Below are positions 33,076 to 43,040 of a stretch of DNA of 64,000 nt, in pieces. Position 1 is the first letter of the stretch, and each line of letters begins with the position of its first letter. The notes beneath the pieces are model-generated. The model was not told the DNA's origin, made no database searches, and saw only the letters and a program-made list of their open reading frames with translations. The stretch comes from Bacillus sp. FJAT-28004 (lineage in GTDB: Bacteria > Bacillota > Bacilli > Paenibacillales > Paenibacillaceae): contig NZ_LGHP01000001.1 in the NCBI RefSeq assembly GCF_001280845.1, forward strand, positions 1,132,319 through 1,196,318, given 5' to 3'. The position numbers were made by a program, and so were the translations under genes.

Positions 33076-35972
33076 GAACTTACATTGGCGCGCGCAAGTT
33101 GACGATAGACGGATTTTGGAACGAAGAAGAGGGTACGTCCATTTGGTTAAGCGCTGTCGATCGGAAGGATTCCGCAGATGGCAAGCTGCGATCCTTATTA
33201 TTCGCATGGCACAAGGCATCTTGGTATGGGGCGGATGTGGAGGAAGTCAGTGTTGGTGAGCGTAAGATGCTGAGAGTTCCTCCGCTCCTTGCTGTTGATT
33301 ATTTATCCTCGCCGCAGCATGTTCGCCTGCTTCAAGTAGAGTGGACGGAGCGTTTGGCGATCTTGATGCAAATGGCCGAGCAAATAAGAATGGCTCTTCT
33401 TAATGGTTGGTTTATGCCCGATTGGGAGCGTTGGACCGAAGAGAAGCGAAGCTGGAGAATGGCTATTCCAGAGCAGGATTTTGAACGCAATCAGGAATGG
33501 AAAGAAATCGTTGAAGCAGCTAATCGGAACGGTGATCAAGGAATTGAGCAATGGATTAGCGGAGCTATTGAGCAAATGATTGAAGAAAACGAGCAGGCTG
33601 CACAAGCTTGGAGAGGAATTGGCAATGCTTCTGGAGAAGCGGTGCTGCGAAGAAAAGCTGCCGATGAGGAAGATTGGCTCATTGCAATCGGGCTTAGGAA
33701 GGATGTCCTTCCATTCCGAATTGCGCTTCAGCTCGTGGAGCCGCAGGAATCTTCCATTTGGAGACTTCGTCCCGCACTGCAAAATCGTGATGGAGGACCG
33801 TGGCTGCCTATCCGTATGAATGATAGTGAGGATGGCTGGGAAGCGGATACGGATAATGAGCAAATGATTCCGCCTGAATGGATGCCTCTTCTAGACGGAA
33901 AGCTGACTAAAGAGCAGCAGAAATGGACGAATGCTCTTCCAGAGCTGACGGACGCGAAAGATGATAGCAAGCTAAGATACACCTTGTCAGATAATGAAGC
34001 GTGGAAATTTCTTGAGCATGCAAGCGTTCAACTACTGGAGGCGGGTTGTCCAGTCTTATTGCCTGGCTGGTGGGAAGCTGTGCGAAATCGTAAGCTTCGT
34101 TTGAAGGCGAAGATGAAATCATCGGTAGGTTCTGCGGCCCAGCCCATGTTTGGACTTGATCAAATCGTTCAATTTGATTGGAAGCTGGCACTCGGCGATG
34201 TCAATTTGACCGAAGCAGAGTTTCTACAGCTCGCGGAGCAAAACCGTCGTCTCTTCAACATTGGCGGCGAATGGGTTCATTTGGATCCGCAGGATGTGAC
34301 GCAAATTAAACAATGGCTAAAGCGGATGGGAAAACGCAAAGGTCTTTCTTTCCGTGACGTGCTGGAAATGCATTTAAGAGGCGGCATTCCGCTGGATGAC
34401 AGCGGAGAGCTGGACTCGGCTATGGAAACGGAAGTTGAGCTGAATGATCATTTAACGTCTTGGCTCACGCAGCTGCAGCAAATTAAGCAAATTCCACTCG
34501 CGGAAATTCCATCGTCGTTTTTAGGGGAGCTTCGGCCTTACCAACATGAAGGTGTATCGTGGCTGCTGTTTCTTAGGAAATTTGGGCTTGGCGGTGTGCT
34601 CGCAGATGATATGGGACTCGGCAAAACGATTCAGTTCATGGCTTACCTTGTTTATATTAAGGAGAAGAAGCTTCAGTCTGGAGGTCCCTCGCTGCTGATT
34701 TGCCCAACATCAGTCATAGGCAACTGGGAGAAGGAGCTTGAGCGTTTTGCTCCTTCACTTAATGTCATGCTGCATTATGGCAATAAGCGTGAAAAGGGTG
34801 AACAATTCCGTGATTCCGTGTCAGGGGCGGATTTGGTCATCACCTCTTACTCACTGGCACAGCTGGATGAAGAGGATCTGTGTTTGGTTGATTGGGATGC
34901 CCTTTGCCTTGACGAAGCGCAAAATATTAAAAATGTGTATACAAAACAGTCTACCGCGATAAGGAGACTGCCATCAGGACATCGCCTGGCACTGACAGGC
35001 ACACCGATGGAAAATCGGTTGACCGAACTATGGTCGATCTATGATTTTATTAACCCAGGTTATCTTGGCAATATGAACGAGTTCCGCAAGGAGGTCGTCA
35101 CACCGATTGAGAAAACACGGGATGAGAAGCTTATTGCCGGCCTTCAGAGCTGGGTTAAACCATTCATGCTGCGTAGAATTAAGAAGGATCCTTCTATTCA
35201 GCTGTCTTTGCCGGATAAAAATGAAACGAAGCTATATATGACGTTAACAGCTGAACAAGGCGCGATGTATGAAAATTTAGTGGCAGATCTTCTTGAAAAC
35301 TTGGATAAACTTGGCCCAATGCAGCGCAGAGGTCTCATTCTTGCAGCTTTAACTAAGCTAAAGCAATTATGTGATCATCCTTCACTGCTTAATAATGAGG
35401 ATAACGTGGCATTATGGGAAGTAGAGCGTTCGAATAAAGTAGCAAGGCTGCTTGAGATGTGTGAGGAAATAGCCGCTGAAGGAGAACGCTGCCTTATCTT
35501 TACCCAGTATATCGATATGGGTCATCAACTGAAGCAGCTGCTTGAGGAGAGAATAGGCTTGCCGGTGCCTTATTTGCATGGCGGTGTGCCCAAGGTGAAA
35601 CGGGATCAAATGATCGAACAGTTCCAGAATACAGAAGAACCGTGTTCTGCATTTGTGCTTTCGCTGAAGGCGGGTGGAACGGGACTTAATCTGACCGCTG
35701 CAAACCATGTGTTCCACTTTGACCGTTGGTGGAATCCAGCCGTAGAGAATCAAGCGACCGACCGAGCTTTCCGGATCGGACAGACGAAGAAGGTTCATGT
35801 GCATAAATTCATCACACTCGGAACGCTTGAAGAGAAAATCGACGAGATGATAGAGCGGAAACAGTCGCTTAACGATCAAGTAGTCGGTCAATCGGAGCAG
35901 TGGATTACGGAAATGTCTACCGAAGATCTTAGGGAGCTTTTTGCATTACGAAAAGGCTGGTTAAAGGGATGA
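33072..35972 (+). CDS. SNF2-family DEAD/DEAH helicase-like ATPase (YwqA-like)
   Basis: 966 residues. The N-terminal 480 residues are a poorly conserved region of the bacterial SNF2 group; the motor follows. Walker A is DDMGLGKTIQ (about 511), Walker B LDEAQNIK (about 613), motif III LTGTPMEN, and the second RecA lobe has LHGGVPK, LKAGGTGLNLT and QATDRAFRIGQ (about 893). It should be an ATP-driven DNA translocase. The start ATG 33072 overlaps the SWIM gene stop; an in-frame GTG at 33051 is possible. Confidence 0.92.
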   Translation: MRTYIGARKLTIDGFWNEEEGTSIWLSAVDRKDSADGKLRSLLFAWHKASWYGADVEEVSVGERKMLRVPPLLAVDYLSSPQHVRLLQVEWTERLAILMQMAEQIRMALLNGWFMPDWERWTEEKRSWRMAIPEQDFERNQEWKEIVEAANRNGDQGIEQWISGAIEQMIEENEQAAQAWRGIGNASGEAVLRRKAADEEDWLIAIGLRKDVLPFRIALQLVEPQESSIWRLRPALQNRDGGPWLPIRMNDSEDGWEADTDNEQMIPPEWMPLLDGKLTKEQQKWTNALPELTDAKDDSKLRYTLSDNEAWKFLEHASVQLLEAGCPVLLPGWWEAVRNRKLRLKAKMKSSVGSAAQPMFGLDQIVQFDWKLALGDVNLTEAEFLQLAEQNRRLFNIGGEWVHLDPQDVTQIKQWLKRMGKRKGLSFRDVLEMHLRGGIPLDDSGELDSAMETEVELNDHLTSWLTQLQQIKQIPLAEIPSSFLGELRPYQHEGVSWLLFLRKFGLGGVLADDMGLGKTIQFMAYLVYIKEKKLQSGGPSLLICPTSVIGNWEKELERFAPSLNVMLHYGNKREKGEQFRDSVSGADLVITSYSLAQLDEEDLCLVDWDALCLDEAQNIKNVYTKQSTAIRRLPSGHRLALTGTPMENRLTELWSIYDFINPGYLGNMNEFRKEVVTPIEKTRDEKLIAGLQSWVKPFMLRRIKKDPSIQLSLPDKNETKLYMTLTAEQGAMYENLVADLLENLDKLGPMQRRGLILAALTKLKQLCDHPSLLNNEDNVALWEVERSNKVARLLEMCEEIAAEGERCLIFTQYIDMGHQLKQLLEERIGLPVPYLHGGVPKVKRDQMIEQFQNTEEPCSAFVLSLKAGGTGLNLTAANHVFHFDRWWNPAVENQATDRAFRIGQTKKVHVHKFITLGTLEEKIDEMIERKQSLNDQVVGQSEQWITEMSTEDLRELFALRKGWLKG

Positions 35973-35981
35973 GGGATATAA

Positions 35982-36173
35982 TTGTCGGATGGCAGTTTAC
36001 GTGCAAAACAAGAAAAATTGCAGCTTGAGGGCCGGAAAACGAATAGTGAAGTTAAAACTTCACATACTGAAGAAGGTAAAATAGCCGAAAATAATCAAAC
36101 TGAAGGTTCTATTCCAGAGTGGCAGCGATTTTATGAGGTTATCAGAGGGATAACGAGCGATATGCGTTACTAA
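35982..36173 (+). CDS. small hydrophilic protein of unknown function
   Basis: 63 residues, start TTG at 35982 behind GATGAGGGA, 9 bp after the SNF2 gene. It is rich in Lys, Glu, Ser and Asn, has no membrane segment, and ends with a more ordered EWQRFYEVIRGITSDMRY. I do not recognise a family. Spacing and terminator position suggest it is the last gene of the SWIM-SNF2 operon. Confidence 0.55.
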   Translation: MSDGSLRAKQEKLQLEGRKTNSEVKTSHTEEGKIAENNQTEGSIPEWQRFYEVIRGITSDMRY

Positions 36174-36191
36174 AACGTTAGATTATTTTAC

Positions 36192-36225
36192 ATAGCCCGT
36201 CGGGAAAAATAACCCGGCGGGCTAT
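36192..36225 (+). terminator. terminator of the SWIM-SNF2 operon
   Basis: A 13-bp stem (36192-36204 with 36213-36225, one G-T) with an 8-base loop; the following tract AAGATTTTATC is only moderately T-rich. Confidence 0.7.
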
Positions 36226-36312
36226 AAGATTTTATCCCTCCTTTCAAAAATGAGAGAATTGTCTCCCTAACTCATCGTTTTTTTGACCTCCTTTCTTCTG
36301 AGTCTTCAGGAC

Positions 36313-36318
36313 TATAAT
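36313..36318 (+). promoter_or_regulatory. -10 element of the ABC importer operon
   Basis: A perfect TATAAT 48 bp before the binding-protein start. No good -35 lies at 17 bp, which fits a promoter needing the AraC-type activator encoded in the same cluster. Confidence 0.5.
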
Positions 36319-36366
36319 AAAGGTGCGAGGCAAACAAGCAACACCATAAACGAGGAGGTCTTCCCA

Positions 36367-37743
36367 TTGAAAAAGAGATCTACACTAATTGCTACTACGT
36401 TTCTTTCCCTTATGATTGTCGCATCGGCGTGCGGCGGTAACAATGCTGGTAAAGGAAATGAAGGCGCTGCAACAAATGCACCAACTAACGCAGCAACTGA
36501 TGCACCAGCAACTGATGCACCAGTAGAAGCAAAGGATGTAACGTTGTCCCTTCGCCACACTCAAATTAAAGAAACAAGCAAAACTCGTTTGAAAATTCTT
36601 GAAGATGTAGTTGCAAAAACACAAGACGAAAATAAAGGTCTTACTTTCAAGCTTGAAGGTATTGACGAAATCGTTAACCGCGATCAAAAGCTGAAAGCAG
36701 AAATGGCTGCTGGAAACCCTCCTGATATTTTCGAAGTATTCGGTGGAGCAGACCTTAACCTATATGTAAAAGCGAACCGCATGCTTGACTTGACTCCAAT
36801 CATTGCAGAACTTGGTCTTACAGACAAATTTGCAAGCTTAGACGAGTTCACTGTAGATGGCAAAGTATATGGCCTTCCTTTCGGCGGTTATAGTGAAGCG
36901 ATTTTCTACAACAAGAAAATTTTCTCTGAACTTGGTATAGAAATCCCTACAACTTGGACGCAATTGGTTGAAATCTCCGAGAAAATCAAAACTGCTGGAT
37001 ACACACCACTCGGTTTGGCTGCTAAAGACGGCTGGGTAAACGGTATGCTTTGGAACACAGTTATGGAGCGTAACGTGGGTATCCAAGCATTCAGCGATGT
37101 TGTTGCTGGTACAGCGAAATGGACTGATCCTAACTTCGTTAAAGGTCTAACTTCTTATGCTGAGCTTGTAAACAAAGATTTCTTCACTAAAGGTGCTCTA
37201 GGTCTTGCTTACGCAGATCAAGGCGCGCAATTGCTTTCTGGTAAAGCAGCAATGGTATTCACAGGAACTTGGGATGCTAACCGCTTCTCAGGCGACGAAG
37301 CAGGCGACCTTAAAGGTCAAATCGGTTACTTCGGCTTCCCGTCAATCGAAGGCGGCGCTGGCGACCAAACTTCAATCAACGCATCATACTCAAATGGCTT
37401 TGGTTTCTCTGCTACTCTAAATGAAGATCAAATTGCAGCAGTTAAGAAATTTATCGCTAACTTCTATTCCGAAGAGGTTCAAAAACGTACGCTTGTAGAA
37501 GACAAATTGCTTCCTTCTTTGAAACTTAGCGATCTATCTGGCGTTGACCCGCTTACAACTGAAATCTTGACGGTTATGGCTAACGCTTCCAGCTCATGGA
37601 AAGCTTATGATGCAATCGTTCAACCTGCAGTAGGCGCTGACATTAATGTTGGTATTCAAGAGCTTATCGGTAAAGTAAGCACACCAGAAAAAGTAGCTGC
37701 AAAAATTCAAGCATCGCAAGATAAAGCGAACGCAGCTAAGTAA
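36367..37743 (+). CDS. ABC sugar-binding lipoprotein (CUT1 family)
   Basis: 458 residues. TTG 36367 follows GAGGAGGTC at the proper distance; the longer frame from 36283 has no ribosome site. A lipoprotein signal peptide ends in VASAC (lipobox Cys about 21). A Thr/Ala/Pro/Asp linker (about 25-55) follows, then the family 1 solute-binding fold: NPPDIFEVFGGADL, YGLPFGGYSEAIFYNKKIF, MVFTGTWDANRF. It captures a sugar outside the membrane for the two permeases downstream. Codon use is biased toward A/T-ending favoured codons, which suggests high expression. A hairpin before the permease gene may keep the binding protein in excess. Confidence 0.92.
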   Translation: MKKRSTLIATTFLSLMIVASACGGNNAGKGNEGAATNAPTNAATDAPATDAPVEAKDVTLSLRHTQIKETSKTRLKILEDVVAKTQDENKGLTFKLEGIDEIVNRDQKLKAEMAAGNPPDIFEVFGGADLNLYVKANRMLDLTPIIAELGLTDKFASLDEFTVDGKVYGLPFGGYSEAIFYNKKIFSELGIEIPTTWTQLVEISEKIKTAGYTPLGLAAKDGWVNGMLWNTVMERNVGIQAFSDVVAGTAKWTDPNFVKGLTSYAELVNKDFFTKGALGLAYADQGAQLLSGKAAMVFTGTWDANRFSGDEAGDLKGQIGYFGFPSIEGGAGDQTSINASYSNGFGFSATLNEDQIAAVKKFIANFYSEEVQKRTLVEDKLLPSLKLSDLSGVDPLTTEILTVMANASSSWKAYDAIVQPAVGADINVGIQELIGKVSTPEKVAAKIQASQDKANAAK

Positions 37744-37775
37744 TCGCAACACATTACATTCGATCCTGCTATGCA

Positions 37776-37813
37776 AGAGGGTGTGCTTCCTTCCTGGAGG
37801 GCACCCTCTTTTA
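37776..37813 (+). terminator. intercistronic attenuator or weak terminator
   Basis: AGAGGGTG pairs with CACCCTCT around a loop of about 18 bases, followed by TTTTAA, between the binding-protein and first permease genes. Confidence 0.65.
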
Positions 37814-37837
37814 ACGCTAGGACAAAAGGAGGACACT

Positions 37838-38719
37838 ATGAACAGAGCGCTCAAAAATCCGATTACTTACGTGGCGTTCATTATTCCGACGCTTGCTTTA
37901 TATGCTTTGTTCTTCGTTTATCCCGTTATCGTATCTTTTTTTTACGGTTTCTTTCGTTGGGATGGTATTACGGAGAAGGTGTTCATTGGATTTGATAACT
38001 TTACGAGATTGTGGCAGGATGAAATTTTTAGAAAAGCACTTTTAAACAATTTTTATTTCATGGCGTTTTCCCTAATCGTGAACATTCCGCTCGTCTTCTT
38101 GATTTCAATCATTATTAGTAAAGTGAGACGGATGCGTGACTTTTACAAATCGGCCGTATTTGTGCCGGTTGTTATATCGACAGCTACTGTAGCTATTTTG
38201 TTTGGCGTTTTGTACAACTATGATTCAGGAATGATCAATCAATTTATTCGTCTTGTCGCACCAGAAAGCTGGGCGCGCGAATGGTTGTCCGATCCAAAAC
38301 TTGCGATGCTCTCTATTCTCATTGCGAATGCATGGCAAAATATCGGCTTCTTCATAGTACTGTGTTTGGCAGCAATTCTAAACATTCCGAAAGAAATTAT
38401 TGAGGCTTCTAAGCTGGATGGCGTTAACGGCTGGCAAGAAACATGGTTAATTACATTGCCGCTCGTAAGACCAATCCTATTTGTAATGCTGCTTCTTTCT
38501 GTTTCGGGAACGATGAAGGTGCTTGATATCGTACAAATTATGACGAACGGCGGTCCATTCCAATCCACAGAAGTTATGGCGACTTATATGCTTAAAGTTG
38601 GCTTCCGCTCTCTTGAGCTTGGATATGGCAGCGCGATCGGTGTTGCGATGTTTATTATTATTTTGATTCTCACGGGTATTTTACAGCGGATTACAAAAAG
38701 CGAGGAGGTGCAGTACTAA
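37838..38719 (+). CDS. ABC sugar permease, MalF/UgpA type
   Basis: 293 residues with six membrane helices. The ATPase-contact loop EASKLDGVNGWQETWLITLPLVRP is the EAA motif of CUT1 permeases. AAAGGAGG fixes the start at ATG 37838; the longer frame crosses the attenuator hairpin. The stop overlaps the next gene's start by one base. No ATPase gene is present, so a shared MsmX-like ATPase elsewhere is expected. Confidence 0.92.
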   Translation: MNRALKNPITYVAFIIPTLALYALFFVYPVIVSFFYGFFRWDGITEKVFIGFDNFTRLWQDEIFRKALLNNFYFMAFSLIVNIPLVFLISIIISKVRRMRDFYKSAVFVPVVISTATVAILFGVLYNYDSGMINQFIRLVAPESWAREWLSDPKLAMLSILIANAWQNIGFFIVLCLAAILNIPKEIIEASKLDGVNGWQETWLITLPLVRPILFVMLLLSVSGTMKVLDIVQIMTNGGPFQSTEVMATYMLKVGFRSLELGYGSAIGVAMFIIILILTGILQRITKSEEVQY

Positions 38720-39564
38720 TGGAACGTTCCCGAAGCTCGCAATGGTGGATGCATACATTTTTAATAGGGTATGTTGCAGTAGTCCTCTTCCCTCTGTTAT
38801 GGTTATTCATGTCATCATTCAAAACGAACCGAGAAATTACAGTTAATACATGGTCTTTTCCAACTAGCTTTAACTTCGATAACTATATCGCTGCTTGGGA
38901 AACGGCTAATATTGGTAAATATGCACTGAATAGTACAATTGTAACCGTTGCAGCTTGTGTATTGACGCTCCTTTTTGCAGCGATGACCTCGTTTGCGATT
39001 GCCAGGATGAAATACACCAAGCTGAATAAAGCCGTTTATAATTTCATTTTGCTCGGCCTAATCGTCCCAGCTGGTGCTTTGTTTATCCCCTTGTACCGTT
39101 TAATTCAAAAGATCGAATTGTTTGGTCAGCCATTATATGATACGCATTGGTCATTAATTTTGGTATACACCACATATGCTTTGCCGATAACCGTATTTAT
39201 TATCTATGCCTTTATGTTATCGATCCCAAATGAGCTGGAGGAAGCTGGAATTATGGACGGGCTAGGCGCAAGCGGTCTGTTCTTCAAAATTATTATTCCG
39301 ATTTCTATGCCGGCACTCGTTACGGTTTTTATATTAAATTTCATTGGCAATTGGAACGAATATATTTTGTCCCAACTATTTATAACATCTGAATCACTCA
39401 AAACACTCCCGACGGGTATGGCAACCTTTAATGATGGATACCGCACAAACTTTGCATCGCTATCTGCTGCGGTAATTATAAGCATTATTCCGGTACTCGT
39501 TGTGTATGTATTCTTGCAGCGTCAAATTATTGAAGGTATGACAGCAGGTAGTGTGAAGGGTTAA
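38719..39564 (+). CDS. ABC sugar permease, MalG/UgpE type
   Basis: 281 residues, six membrane helices, EAA loop EEAGIMDGLGASGLFFKIIIPISMP. It pairs with the preceding permease to form the channel. Start and previous stop overlap (TAATG). Confidence 0.92.
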   Translation: MERSRSSQWWMHTFLIGYVAVVLFPLLWLFMSSFKTNREITVNTWSFPTSFNFDNYIAAWETANIGKYALNSTIVTVAACVLTLLFAAMTSFAIARMKYTKLNKAVYNFILLGLIVPAGALFIPLYRLIQKIELFGQPLYDTHWSLILVYTTYALPITVFIIYAFMLSIPNELEEAGIMDGLGASGLFFKIIIPISMPALVTVFILNFIGNWNEYILSQLFITSESLKTLPTGMATFNDGYRTNFASLSAAVIISIIPVLVVYVFLQRQIIEGMTAGSVKG

Positions 39565-39583
39565 GAGAGAAGGAGCCTCCTAG

Positions 39584-41395
39584 ATGAACTTGAGACCGAA
39601 ATTGATGCTTGCTTTCATATTTCTGATCGTCATTCCGATGATTGGCCTCGGCATATTCTCATTCATTAACTCAGAGACGCTGCTTGAGAAAAAGTATAGC
39701 GAGCAAACGGAAATTTCGCTCAGGGCTGTAGGAGGCAATATTCATTATTTCTTTCGAGAGCTCGATCAGCTATCCGACGGTAATTTAACGAGCACAGAGG
39801 TTCAGGAAACGCTGAAATACAGTTCGTATAATTCTAATGATGCGGGTACGCTTATTCAAGTTAACCAAGCGGAAAAAGAAATGAAACGTATTTTGTTCCA
39901 ACATCCAGCGGTCAGCTTCGTGGTGCTGTATGCCAAGGATGGAACGATGTTTCGCTCCTATCGCAATGACCCGACGACGTTCAAGCCGATCACCTTCGAT
40001 ATGCTGAAGCAGCATTCCGTCTATAAGGAGGTAATGCAACTTGGCGGACGTCCGCTTTGGATTGGACCTTATGAACAGCGCGAGCTGACAGGTGTCGAAC
40101 CGCCCTTATTTACACAAATTCGAGTCGTCAAAGACATCGAGTCATTTAATGATCTGGGCGTAATGATTACACAGTATAAAACAGAAGAAATATCGAGCAT
40201 GCTCAAAACCTTTCAAAACCCGCAATCCGATGCGGCCGAAACCAGATATCTCATTGTCAATAAAGCAGGGCTTATCATGCTCGACAGCAAAAAAATGATG
40301 GATGGTCATAATATAAATGAACAGACCGATTCATTGCCGCAGCACACGAATAACTACAGCAGCTCGCGAGAAAAGTTTGAAGGCATCGACAGTCTCGTTT
40401 CTTCCTATCAATTGGATCGAAATGGTTGGATACTCGTGTCCATAAAACCTTGGGATTCGCTTACCAACGAAAATGTTCGGTTTGTCCAATGGATTGGTAT
40501 GATTACGGTGCTCGGATTGTTATCGGCGGTGTTGTTCAACGTCTTTTTTGTAAATCGAGTAGCGAAAACCATTATTAAGGTTGTTCGTAAAATGAGACTA
40601 GTAGAGCAGGGTTTGCTCGACATTCGTGTAACCGCTCAGGGCAAGGATGAAACCGTTCTATTAGCCAATAGCTTTAATAGTATGGTGGAGCGAATAGGCA
40701 ATTTGCTCAGTGAGGTGCGCAGAGAGCAGGCACGCAAGCAGCATGCGGAAATGATGCTGATGCAGGCTCAGATTAAGCCGCATTTTCTATTTAATACACT
40801 TGAATCGATTAATGCGCTTGCAGCACAAAATGAAGGCGCAAAAATTATGCTAATGGTACGCAGATTAAGCAATTTGCTGCGCACTAGCATGCATCAATCC
40901 GAAGAAATAAGGATAAGCCAAGAAATCGAGCATGTTCGCAGTTATTTAGAAATTCAAAAATACCGCTTCGAGGAGCTTTTCTCATATGAATTGAATGTCC
41001 CGGCAGAAGCACTTGATTTCTCGATTCTAAAGCTTACGCTTCAACCGCTCGTAGAGAACAGCATTCAGCACGGGTTTGATGGTTATGAGGACGGACAAGG
41101 CATGATATCGATCGATGTTATTGCTGAGCCCCACCAAATCGTCATTATGGTTCGTGACAACGGATTAGGCATGAGTTCCAATGTGCTTAATAAGCTATCT
41201 GCAGAGTCAGACCCTCAAAGCAAGCATACTGATGCTGTGCAGATGGGTGAAAGAAGAGGACTAGGGTTACGAAATGTTGCAGATCGCATGCGTATACATT
41301 ACGGTCCTGCGTTCGGTTTGTGGATATGTAGTCAAGAGGGCAGCGGAACCGTTATTCGCTGTGTAATTCCGAAGAGCAGAGGTGATCAGCTATGA
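39584..41395 (+). CDS. YesM-type sensor histidine kinase
   Basis: 603 residues: helix about 7-27, extracellular Cache sensor about 35-300, helix about 303-325, HAMP about 326-380, His-kinase domain with MMLMQAQIKPHFLFNTLESI (phospho-His in KPHF), and ATPase domain with VENSIQHGF and RGLGLRNVADRM. It should sense the sugar or its binding protein outside the cell and phosphorylate the regulator encoded next (4-bp overlap). AAGGAGCC precedes the ATG. Confidence 0.92.
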   Translation: MNLRPKLMLAFIFLIVIPMIGLGIFSFINSETLLEKKYSEQTEISLRAVGGNIHYFFRELDQLSDGNLTSTEVQETLKYSSYNSNDAGTLIQVNQAEKEMKRILFQHPAVSFVVLYAKDGTMFRSYRNDPTTFKPITFDMLKQHSVYKEVMQLGGRPLWIGPYEQRELTGVEPPLFTQIRVVKDIESFNDLGVMITQYKTEEISSMLKTFQNPQSDAAETRYLIVNKAGLIMLDSKKMMDGHNINEQTDSLPQHTNNYSSSREKFEGIDSLVSSYQLDRNGWILVSIKPWDSLTNENVRFVQWIGMITVLGLLSAVLFNVFFVNRVAKTIIKVVRKMRLVEQGLLDIRVTAQGKDETVLLANSFNSMVERIGNLLSEVRREQARKQHAEMMLMQAQIKPHFLFNTLESINALAAQNEGAKIMLMVRRLSNLLRTSMHQSEEIRISQEIEHVRSYLEIQKYRFEELFSYELNVPAEALDFSILKLTLQPLVENSIQHGFDGYEDGQGMISIDVIAEPHQIVIMVRDNGLGMSSNVLNKLSAESDPQSKHTDAVQMGERRGLGLRNVADRMRIHYGPAFGLWICSQEGSGTVIRCVIPKSRGDQL

Positions 41396-43035
41396 CGGGT
41401 AAAGTACTTCTAGTTGACGATGAGGCACATATTACGAGGAATTTAGAAAAAGTTATTCCCTGGGAAATGCTTGGACTTACCGTTGGAGGCACAGCCAAAA
41501 ATGGCGTTGAAGCGTTAGAACTTATGGAGCAGCAAACCTTTGATTTATTGTTATGCGACATTCGGATGCCGGTCATGGACGGTTTGGAACTAGTACGGCA
41601 TATCCGTGACAAAGCGATGCCCTGCGATATTATTATGCTGTCGGGTTATCAGGATTTCGCTTATACGCGAACAGCGATTCAATTTGGCGTCAATGATTAT
41701 GTGTTAAAGCCGATACCTTATGATGAATTGACTGGCGTCATTGCTAGGGTTATGTCTACTCAGCGCAGCAAGCAGAAGCAGCAGCAGGAAGAGAAGCAAA
41801 AGCTGGGCCGGATGATCGATCTCGCAAGCGAGAAGATTTTGTACGATATTATTATGGATTATACCGATGTTACTGCAGACAATTGGCTTTTGACCGGAGA
41901 CGAACAGCAGCTTAAGCAGCAGCAGTTCGTCTTAATTGTGCTTGATCTTGATGTAAGCTCGGAGAAAACGAAGGATTGGCGCGACTGGTCCGACAAAGAA
42001 AGAAAGCTGTGGAACTTTGCTGTATGTAACGTACTACGTGAGAAGCTGCAGCAAAATGGGCTGCATCATGCGGTCATTCAAATTCGTGATGGTGAATGGT
42101 GTGTACTCATCGAAACGGAGAAAACGGCTGAATTTGATATTGCTTTCATTAAAAGCTGGGCAGAAATGCTGTTGTTTGCAATCAAAAGTCATGTAAAACT
42201 GAATTTATTTGCGGGCATCTATCATAAGTTTGCGGCGGTTGCTGAACTTTCTCAAGCCTATAAGCAGGTCCAACAAGGGATGCAGCTTACACCTATTCAT
42301 GACATTATCGCCATTTATCCATCTGCTCAGCAAAAGTCATCACAAGCGGATCAAGCGTTTTGGGATACAGCTGAGAAAATAATTGGAGCAGTTAAGCGCG
42401 GAGATACGTTAAGCGTAGATAGCGAGCTTCAAAGCATAACACTGCTCTTGCAGCGAATGAATGAACCCTCATTGGATCGTGTAAAACCATTGCTTCATTT
42501 CTTTGTTCTGCATCTCATGCGTGAGATGAAAGAAATGGGCGTCTTCACTCGCGAGCAGGAGGATATGCTCTGGCGCAGATTGGATCGTCGCTTTGGCATT
42601 AAGGATTTATTATCAGTTATTCGTCAGGTTACGAATACGGTATCGGAGAAATCTATGGATAAGAAAAAGCAGTCGGAACGTTCAATGGCTGAAGCGAAAG
42701 CCTTTTTGGATCGCAATCTTTATCGTGATCTAAGTGTAGAGGAAACGGCAACCTATGTTGGTTTAAGTACCTCATATTTTAGTTTGTTGTTCAAGCAGAC
42801 GTTCGGAGAAACATTCATAGAATACGTAACAAGGCAACGGATGGAACGGGCGAAGGCGATGCTTGGGGATTCACTGAAGAGCGTTGCCCAAATCGCGAAG
42901 GAAGTCGGGTATGCGGAGCGGCGCTATTTTACAAAAGTATTTATGAAATATACGGGTGAGAATCCTACCGATTACCGCAGCAGACGGCAAGAGGGCGGAC
43001 CAGATAACGAGGCTTTGATTGAGCCATCGCAATAA
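41392..43035 (+). CDS. YesN-type response regulator with AraC DNA-binding domain
   Basis: 547 residues. The receiver domain has DDEAHITRN, the phosphorylated Asp in LLCDIRMPVMDG (about 55) and LKPIPYDEL. A long middle region follows. The C-terminus has two AraC-type helix-turn-helix units (VEETATYVGLSTSYFSLLF; VAQIAKEVGYAERRYFTKVF). It likely activates the promoter at 36313. Translation is coupled to the kinase by the ATGA overlap. Confidence 0.93.
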   Translation: MTGKVLLVDDEAHITRNLEKVIPWEMLGLTVGGTAKNGVEALELMEQQTFDLLLCDIRMPVMDGLELVRHIRDKAMPCDIIMLSGYQDFAYTRTAIQFGVNDYVLKPIPYDELTGVIARVMSTQRSKQKQQQEEKQKLGRMIDLASEKILYDIIMDYTDVTADNWLLTGDEQQLKQQQFVLIVLDLDVSSEKTKDWRDWSDKERKLWNFAVCNVLREKLQQNGLHHAVIQIRDGEWCVLIETEKTAEFDIAFIKSWAEMLLFAIKSHVKLNLFAGIYHKFAAVAELSQAYKQVQQGMQLTPIHDIIAIYPSAQQKSSQADQAFWDTAEKIIGAVKRGDTLSVDSELQSITLLLQRMNEPSLDRVKPLLHFFVLHLMREMKEMGVFTREQEDMLWRRLDRRFGIKDLLSVIRQVTNTVSEKSMDKKKQSERSMAEAKAFLDRNLYRDLSVEETATYVGLSTSYFSLLFKQTFGETFIEYVTRQRMERAKAMLGDSLKSVAQIAKEVGYAERRYFTKVFMKYTGENPTDYRSRRQEGGPDNEALIEPSQ

Positions 43036-43040
43036 GGTTG

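Noticed and set aside
33303..33863. 186-codon minus-strand ORF
   Set aside because: Shadow of the SNF2 gene, no start signal and no recognisable domain.
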